DNA from: a virus | IMG/VR virus record: IMGVR_UViG_3300021962_000340 | Coordinates: 1-34,748 of that record | Reading direction: 5' to 3' (one strand) | Length of the DNA: 34,748 nucleotides | In this document: positions 29,887 to 34,748 of the stretch, in pieces | Position numbering within the stretch: position 1 is the first letter of the stretch | Layout: each line of letters opens with the position of its first letter | The notes under the pieces: generated by a model | Seen by the model: only the letters and a program-made list of their open reading frames with translations | Database searches by the model: none | Told to the model about the DNA's origin: nothing | Position numbers and translations under genes: made by a program

Positions 29887-30349
29887 AATAGTTGTACTTA
29901 AAAGTTGCTGTGGCATAAATGTGTTCTTCTGCCGATTTTGTGGTATCGAATTCTATATCCGATAGACTTAACGGAAAGATATCCCGGTATTTAATTCTAA
30001 ATTTTGGATTGTTTTGATTTGAATATATGGTAAGTATGGCTTCAGCTTTAGGTTTAGTTCTATATCCCATATCTGTTGTTATGCCACGCATCCAATTATG
30101 TACGAATAGCCATGATGATAGGTCTTCATTGACCAAAAACTCCATCTCAAAATTACCATACGTTAGTTTTGTTCCTGGTACGTATAAGTCCAAGTTTGGA
30201 GTTACTTGAGTAAGTTCTTGTAAATTTAACCCTGGAAGATTAACTTTTTGACAAAAATATACAGTGTCAGAAATTTCTGGAAAACTTACCGTGTATTTGG
30301 TAGGTTGTAGTAAATTGGTGTTTTTTGGTTTACTGATTAGACCACTCAT
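29867..30349 (-). CDS. 19: Tail tube protein (gp19-like)
   Basis: 160 residues. KYTVSFPEISDTVYFCQKVNLPG, LTYGNFEMEFLVNEDLSSW and the C-terminal ATATFKYNYFDIE fit the T4 gp19 tube family, whose subunits stack in hexameric rings inside the sheath. Its place between gene 23 and uvsY is seen in marine T4-like phages, not in T4. A second gp19-type structural protein (e.g. baseplate or terminator) cannot be excluded. Confidence 0.65.
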   Translation of the reverse strand: MSGLISKPKNTNLLQPTKYTVSFPEISDTVYFCQKVNLPGLNLQELTQVTPNLDLYVPGTKLTYGNFEMEFLVNEDLSSWLFVHNWMRGITTDMGYRTKPKAEAILTIYSNQNNPKFRIKYRDIFPLSLSDIEFDTTKSAEEHIYATATFKYNYFDIERL

Positions 30350-30378
30350 GGTTTTCTCCTATATTTACTATTTAGGAA

Positions 30379-30407
30379 TAAAAAAAGAGGAGCCCGAAGG
30401 CTCCTCT
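30379..30407 (-). terminator. Rho-independent terminator after gene 23
   Basis: A perfect nine-pair stem AGAGGAGCC/GGCTCCTCT with a TTCG loop and TTTTTTATT after it on the minus strand. It ends the major capsid transcript, 30 bases after the stop. Confidence 0.95.
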
Positions 30408-30436
30408 AAAACCACTCTTAACGGTGGCTACATCAA

Positions 30437-31786
30437 TTACATCAGATTGGCGACTCTAAAAATACGGTAGTATGTGTTGCGCTTCGAGTAAAGCTGACCC
30501 AGATCGGCGTTAGTACCGCCTGCAAATGGGTTTGCAACCATGCCGTAACGTGTCTTGAATCCAATCTTTGGCTGGAACGTGTACTGATCAACTGCACGAA
30601 CCATCTGGAGAGGAACGTATGGGCAATAGAACAGACCAGCGTCATAAGGTGAAGAACCCTTATAGCCGATTGTGACAAGCTCTTGATTGCTTGTGTAGCC
30701 GCCGAAGTATGGGTCGATATAGACCTTGATACGTCCATGCAGCAGACCAGCAAACGTGTTGCCTGTGTCATCAACTTGCAGATCGGTTGACAGAGCAGGT
30801 GTATAAGAAAGAACACCAGCCATGGCTAAAGCAGAAGCAACGTCTGAAGAAACGATCAGAACGTTACCTTTACCACGACGAGTTTCTTTAGCAATAACGT
30901 TAGCGTCACGTTCGATCTGGAAAATCAGACCTTTGAAACGCTCAACTGACCAACGACCATTTGAGTCTGTGTCAAGGTCGAACACACCAGCAGTTGTTGT
31001 ACCATACTGAGCACCGTTCTTAGCAACAGTGTAGATTGTACGAATAACTTCACGATTGATCTCAGCAAGAATTTCTGTTGACAGAATGTTTGACAGTTCT
31101 GTTTCAGCATCCAGACCGTGAATTGCTTTCAGGTCTTGTGCGAGTTCTAGTGAGTATTCAGCTTTCAGCGCACGGCTTTGTGCTGTAACAGTGACTTTCT
31201 CAATCGAGAATGCCATTTGCTGGAATGCTGTGTTATTCTCGGATCCCAAGAATTCAGCAGTAGCGGTTGGCATACCGATACCAGTTGTGAATGTATTAGC
31301 TGTTGTAAAGCCGTTACCAACTGGGTTGGTGATTGTATCACCAGTCGTGTTGTTAGCAAAGCCGAAACGGTTAGTGTCTGAACCGATACCAGAGAACTGA
31401 GTATTAGCTTCGTTGTAGAAAGCCTCAGTACCAGCAGCCATGTTCTGACCATAACGGGCACGCATTGCGAAAATCAGACCTGTAGGACCAGTCATTGGCT
31501 GAACGCCAGCAACGTCATATGCAATCAGGTTTGGAAGGGCACGACGAACGAGACTGATAAGAATTGGGTCAAAGTTCTGAACACCAGCACCAGTTGTGTT
31601 TGTTGGACCGCCAGAAGTTGTTTCTAAAAGCATACCCATTTGGGCACGATCAGATGCCATAGCTTGAGATTGATTCTCAAGAACCATGGCTGTAACAGCT
31701 TTACGATATGGATCTTTGATAGATTCCAGTTCAGGATGCTCAAGAACTGGCTTCCATTTTGCTTGAAGTTCTTCAGATAGATACAT
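30437..31786 (-). CDS. 23: Major capsid protein gp23
   Basis: 449 residues. SLVRRALPNLIAYDVAGVQPMTGPTGLIFAMRARYG is the diagnostic gp23 segment used in marine myovirus surveys. A probable gp21 cleavage site (LLE, after residue 55) would remove the N-terminal part as in T4. Codon use here is more GC-rich than in the neighbours, as expected for a very highly expressed gene. A terminator follows directly. Confidence 0.98.
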   Translation of the reverse strand: MYLSEELQAKWKPVLEHPELESIKDPYRKAVTAMVLENQSQAMASDRAQMGMLLETTSGGPTNTTGAGVQNFDPILISLVRRALPNLIAYDVAGVQPMTGPTGLIFAMRARYGQNMAAGTEAFYNEANTQFSGIGSDTNRFGFANNTTGDTITNPVGNGFTTANTFTTGIGMPTATAEFLGSENNTAFQQMAFSIEKVTVTAQSRALKAEYSLELAQDLKAIHGLDAETELSNILSTEILAEINREVIRTIYTVAKNGAQYGTTTAGVFDLDTDSNGRWSVERFKGLIFQIERDANVIAKETRRGKGNVLIVSSDVASALAMAGVLSYTPALSTDLQVDDTGNTFAGLLHGRIKVYIDPYFGGYTSNQELVTIGYKGSSPYDAGLFYCPYVPLQMVRAVDQYTFQPKIGFKTRYGMVANPFAGGTNADLGQLYSKRNTYYRIFRVANLM

Positions 31787-31814
31787 TTAAGTAACTCCTA
31801 TAATTGTTAAATGT

Positions 31815-31835
31815 GGTATTATTTATTTTAATACC
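31815..31835 (-). promoter_or_regulatory. Inverted repeat with late-promoter-like core before gene 23
   Basis: GGTATTA/TAATACC (seven pairs) enclose a seven-base AT core, and AATAAATA on the minus strand (31820-31827) is one mismatch from the late box TATAAATA, 34 bases before the gene 23 ATG. The repeat overlaps the stop of gene 22. Confidence 0.4.
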
Positions 31836-33364
31836 GATTTAGAGATTGTTCTTGCAACGGCGTCGACAAGAGGATCAGCCGAAACTTTTGCTGGCTTATC
31901 ATCAGGAACTTCGACACCCTCTTCTAGGGCAGATTTTTCAGCAGTCTTAACTGTTGAAGGAACATATGCTTCTTTCAATGTGTTAAGTTTTTCTGTGAAG
32001 TCTTCCTCAGAAGTAAACTCGACACTCTCTGCGAGCGACTTAAGTTTTTCTACCTGAGTCTGCGTTAGGCCTTCGCAAACTGCTTGCACGGCCTGAATTT
32101 TTTTATGTTCGTTGATTTCTTTTTTCAGTTCAATTGAACGTGCAATTTGCTCGTTTAATTTTCCTTCCAGATCTTCAACTGTCTGAGTCAGTTCTTCAAC
32201 GACATCAACCTTTTCTTCTGGAATATCAATATAGTGTTCTGCAAACAGGTTGCGTAGACCACCAATAAAGTCTTCCACGATTTCTGAACGTAAACCGCTT
32301 TCGATAGCAAGTTTATTTTCTTCCATCCATTCTTCGACCATATAATTTAAATAGTCGTCGATTTTGTTAGCAAAATCTTCTTTGAGTTCTGTGATAGCAC
32401 TGTCGAACTGTTGAGCATACTCTTGTTCCATTTCTTCAGCGATCTCTTCAACACGAGACATGACTGCTGCTTCGAAAATTGTGGTAGCTTTTTGAACGAA
32501 TTCTTCTGAAAGGCTTTCACCTTGCATCAGTGCATCGATATCTTCTTTCATTGAAGTTTTCTTTGCAGCAAATTTAGCAGCCGCATCTCTAAAAGCTGCA
32601 TGATGTTGAGCTAGATGTTGTTGTAAATGGTTCACAACACCAGATTGTAAAGATTTATGTGCCGACTTTTCTGCACTTGACATTGCTCTTCCAACATTCA
32701 TACGGCGTCTTGCAGCACTAACAGAACCAACTTCAGTATGCGCTTTAGCTAATTCAGAAGGTGAACTTGAACTTTTAACACGGTTTATTGTTGCTTCAAT
32801 TGCAGAAGCATTTTTTGCATGATGAGCAGCTCTATTTGGATTTGAAATTCCATGTAGTGAAATTGCTTTTTTTGCTAAATGTGTTGCAACACTTTTAGCA
32901 TCGGACATGTCAACGGCTTCATCGAATTGTTCATATTCTTCATTTTCATCTTCGTAACCTTCGTCTTCTGCTTCGGCTACCATGTTATCTTCATCTTCTT
33001 CTGTTTCTTCATGGTATGTCTCAAATGTGGCACCTTTGTTTTTGTCCATCATTTGACGGCCTGGTTTACCCTCTGGATGCTCAACTGAACCAGCTTCAGC
33101 AGGTTGACCTTTTAGTTTCTTCATTGGTTCAGCACCAACGGGTGGTGTTGCACCAGGAGGGGTTGCAGTTGCAACACCTTTAGTAGCATCTGGACCTGCG
33201 TCTGTTGTTTTGGTTACTTCAGTACCGATATCACCAACTTCTTTTTGCCCAGCAACAACTGAGGTAGGAAGACGGCTTGGCCCTTCTTGTTTTGCTCTTG
33301 CTGTGCTGATACTTTTATTCAGAACTTCAGCGGCAGCTTCAGATAAATTAAACTTCTTAACCAT
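31823..33364 (-). CDS. 22: Prohead core scaffold gp22
   Basis: 513 residues, nearly twice T4 gp22 (269) but like marine relatives. Residues about 95-145 are strongly acidic (EETEEDEDN and so on); about 150-270 form an Ala/His/Ser-rich stretch (AAHHAKNASAIE and HLQQHLAQHHAAF); the C-terminal half is long coiled coil (VDVVEELTQTVEDLEGKL). It shapes the prohead and is then degraded by gp21. An exact late promoter and a good AGGAGAT site precede it. Confidence 0.88.
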   Translation of the reverse strand: MVKKFNLSEAAAEVLNKSISTARAKQEGPSRLPTSVVAGQKEVGDIGTEVTKTTDAGPDATKGVATATPPGATPPVGAEPMKKLKGQPAEAGSVEHPEGKPGRQMMDKNKGATFETYHEETEEDEDNMVAEAEDEGYEDENEEYEQFDEAVDMSDAKSVATHLAKKAISLHGISNPNRAAHHAKNASAIEATINRVKSSSSPSELAKAHTEVGSVSAARRRMNVGRAMSSAEKSAHKSLQSGVVNHLQQHLAQHHAAFRDAAAKFAAKKTSMKEDIDALMQGESLSEEFVQKATTIFEAAVMSRVEEIAEEMEQEYAQQFDSAITELKEDFANKIDDYLNYMVEEWMEENKLAIESGLRSEIVEDFIGGLRNLFAEHYIDIPEEKVDVVEELTQTVEDLEGKLNEQIARSIELKKEINEHKKIQAVQAVCEGLTQTQVEKLKSLAESVEFTSEEDFTEKLNTLKEAYVPSTVKTAEKSALEEGVEVPDDKPAKVSADPLVDAVARTISKSVLK

Positions 33365-33394
33365 TTAGAAATCTCCTTGGTTTTGTATTTGGAA

Positions 33395-33402
33395 TATTTA
33401 TA
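33395..33402 (-). promoter_or_regulatory. T4-type late promoter for gene 22
   Basis: TATAAATA on the minus strand, an exact match, 31 bases before the gene 22 ATG. The spacing leaves a normal leader with ribosome binding site. Confidence 0.8.
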
Positions 33403-33405
33403 ATA

Positions 33406-34050
33406 TTATAATTTTTTAAGGAAGTTTTCGAAGATATTTAAACTTACTTGTTCAATCTCTTTTCTAGACGCTTTACGAATTTGTTGTTTAGCCTCATGAA
33501 GATGAACTTCAGTCCATTTACCATCTACTAACATCCATTCTTTGCCTTCCATAATGCCCTGTACAAATGCACCGGGTGCAGAAGGGTCGGCCACAATATC
33601 TGCCGCTGTGGCTAGATAAAAGTCGGGTTGCACAACATTGACACCGTTGACCATTTTAAGAGAACCCATACCTCTGGATGAGACACCTAAGCATGCCCCT
33701 CCTTCGATTAAGCTTCTTGCAATGTTACCCATTGGTGTATCGAGGATCTTAGCTTTACCAATCCATTGTGTACCATCTTCTCTTAATCCTGTAACCATAT
33801 GTGAAACACGATCAAGATTAATGGTAGGCGTGTCAGGATGCCCTAATTCACCAAAAGCTCGATTCTTATTGATATACTCCTGTGTATATCGGTCTACTTC
33901 TTTCTTTAAAGTATTGTATTCATACAATCTTTTATTTTTATTTTGTCTTTCTGCAACCAGAAAAGGACCTTCAATAAAAAGAGATTTTTTGCCGTCTTTT
34001 TCTTCTGTTAAAATATTGACAGATTCGGTAATTTCTTTAATAAGTTTCAT
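33406..34050 (-). CDS. 21: Prohead core protease gp21
   Basis: 214 residues of the T4 prohead protease (S77) family: GPFLVAERQNKNKRLYEYNTL, FGELGHPDTPTINLDRVSHM (catalytic His) and GACLGVSSRGMGSL (catalytic Ser) are visible. It cuts scaffold and capsid proteins after L/I-x-E. The start overlaps the end of the 68-like gene by four bases. Confidence 0.93.
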   Translation of the reverse strand: MKLIKEITESVNILTEEKDGKKSLFIEGPFLVAERQNKNKRLYEYNTLKKEVDRYTQEYINKNRAFGELGHPDTPTINLDRVSHMVTGLREDGTQWIGKAKILDTPMGNIARSLIEGGACLGVSSRGMGSLKMVNGVNVVQPDFYLATAADIVADPSAPGAFVQGIMEGKEWMLVDGKWTEVHLHEAKQQIRKASRKEIEQVSLNIFENFLKKL

Positions 34051-34364
34051 CTTACCCCCAAGGAAGCCCTTTTTCTAAGTGATATTCTTCTTTTTCTTAA
34101 AATCTGATTCAGTTTACTTCTTCTTTTAATCTTTGCCCGTCTTGCACCCATTTTCCTTCTTCGTCTTTCAAGTGGCGACATTCTCACCAATCTGCCGCCT
34201 CTATACACATAACCTTGTACTGAAGAAAGTTTTTTACGCCTTTGTACTTTTCCCGCCCTCACTCTTACACGAACAACTTTTGTCCTGCCTATTTTTTGTA
34301 TATTGGCTTCTAGTATGTTCTCCAGTAAGGTATCTAACCTTTCTTTGACGAACAGAGACAACAT
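34047..34364 (-). CDS. 68: Prohead core protein (gp68-like), very basic
   Basis: 105 residues, about a third Lys and Arg (for example SPLERRRRKMGARRAKIKRR). T4 gene 68 also lies directly before 21 and encodes a basic prohead core protein, and the gene overlaps gp21 by four bases. Composition and position support the assignment; there is no specific motif. It may bind the acidic scaffold or DNA in the prohead. Confidence 0.65.
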   Translation of the reverse strand: MLSLFVKERLDTLLENILEANIQKIGRTKVVRVRVRAGKVQRRKKLSSVQGYVYRGGRLVRMSPLERRRRKMGARRAKIKRRSKLNQILRKRRISLRKRASLGVR

Positions 34365-34365
34365 T

Positions 34366-34748
34366 TTATGGCTTTAGCCCATACTGCCCATAGTTAAATG
34401 CAGCAGGATCATTAAACTGTCCACGCTGATATTGTGCATTATCTTTTCTCAGTTCTATAATCACTGTGTAACTTGCATTTGCAACTTGACCTCTTGTATG
34501 GACAGAAATATCACCATTATTATTTGCTGTTACTGTTGGGTTCTTAATTGTAATCATACTACCATCGCCATCATACATTCCGTTACCTTGAAGGAACATA
34601 AGAGGCACACCATCTTCTGCTGTTGCGCTTGCGGTATTTGCCCAGTATAATTCAACGGATCCTGAACTTGTGTCGGTGTCATACCACAATCTATTTACGG
34701 TCAATCCGTAATATGAAAGAGGAGTATTTGCTGAGCCACCCCAAACGT
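34366..34748 (-). CDS. Virion structural protein, C-terminal part (partial)
   Basis: The frame is open to the right edge of the window, so the 5' end is missing; the internal TTG at 34704 is not a credible start because the frame continues upstream. The visible 126 residues are strand-rich (WGGSANTPLSYYGLTVNRL, then ELYWANTASATAEDGVPL) and end NDPAAFNYGQYGLKP. It lies one base before the 68-like core gene. It is probably a structural protein; the exact family is not recognised. Confidence 0.5.
   Translation of the reverse strand, partial: VWGGSANTPLSYYGLTVNRLWYDTDTSSGSVELYWANTASATAEDGVPLMFLQGNGMYDGDGSMITIKNPTVTANNNGDISVHTRGQVANASYTVIIELRKDNAQYQRGQFNDPAAFNYGQYGLKP

Noticed and set aside
34366-34704. 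Full gene starting at TTG 34704
   Set aside because: The frame continues without a stop to the window edge with similar composition, so the gene is truncated and its true start is outside.

Overview
This window is a piece of an AT-rich, T4-like myovirus genome (tailed phage, contractile-tail lineage). The evidence is an almost complete T4 core set in T4-like order: genes 41 (5' end only), 40-like, uvsX, 43, regA, 62, 44, dsbA-like, 45, a gene-1-type dNMP kinase, 46, 47, 55, uvsW, uvsY, a gp19-like tail tube protein, 23, 22, 21 and a 68-like core protein. The extra genes (peptide deformylase, Hsp20, 2OG-Fe(II) oxygenases, rubrerythrin) resemble those of marine or freshwater exo-T4 phages rather than enteric T-even phages. 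The host cannot be named from sequence. Near-perfect TTGACA/TATAAT promoters suggest a bacterium with an ordinary housekeeping sigma factor.

Layout, left to right. (1) 1-4926, minus strand: replication and recombination genes from a 2OG-oxygenase-like gene through an LSm-like protein, DNA polymerase, UvsX and gp40-like to the helicase gp41. (2) 5040-8303, plus strand: the only co-oriented plus-strand block, four genes for secreted or membrane proteins with cysteine repeats and coiled coils. (3) 8301-11725, minus strand: thirteen tRNA genes with three small genes interleaved. One tRNA, Ile2(CAT), is split by a group I intron that carries an HNH endonuclease gene on the opposite strand behind its own T4-type late promoter. 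(4) 11726-12030: regulatory DNA with a promoter, a terminator and an alternative hairpin. (5) 12031-16288: accessory genes, including a glycosyltransferase-like protein, a metallopeptidase, dCMP deaminase, a rubredoxin/rubrerythrin pair, tRNA-Arg, a phosphoesterase and Hsp20. (6) 16404-20953: regA-62-44-Tat-motif protein-dsbA-45-dNMP kinase-glycosyltransferase. (7) 21021-29834: a helix-turn-helix protein behind its own promoter, a DUF4338-like protein, peptide deformylase, 46, a 2OG oxygenase, 47, 55, an LSm-like protein, uvsW and uvsY. (8) 29867-34748: virion genes for the tail tube, major capsid, scaffold, protease, core protein and a partial structural protein.

How it works together. Early sigma70-type promoters (before uvsY, the tRNA clusters, the helix-turn-helix gene and the 43/uvsX operon) would feed replication and recombination genes and tRNAs. 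The gp45 clamp, loaded by gp44/62, and the late sigma gp55 would then activate TATAAATA-type late promoters, seen before gene 22 and before the HNH gene, and in weaker forms before 23, hsp20 and the secreted cassette.

Several genes were found by direct reading and are short or lie at the edge: the gp41 N-terminus (1-153), a 44-residue rubredoxin (13760-13894) and a 43-residue membrane peptide (15667-15798). The most unusual signals are the tRNA intron with an antisense HNH gene, an H-type RNA pseudoknot between regA and hsp20, inverted-repeat spacers that extend the acceptor stem of pre-tRNA-Tyr, and a gene overlap in which one frame encodes a membrane anchor and the other a signal peptide.
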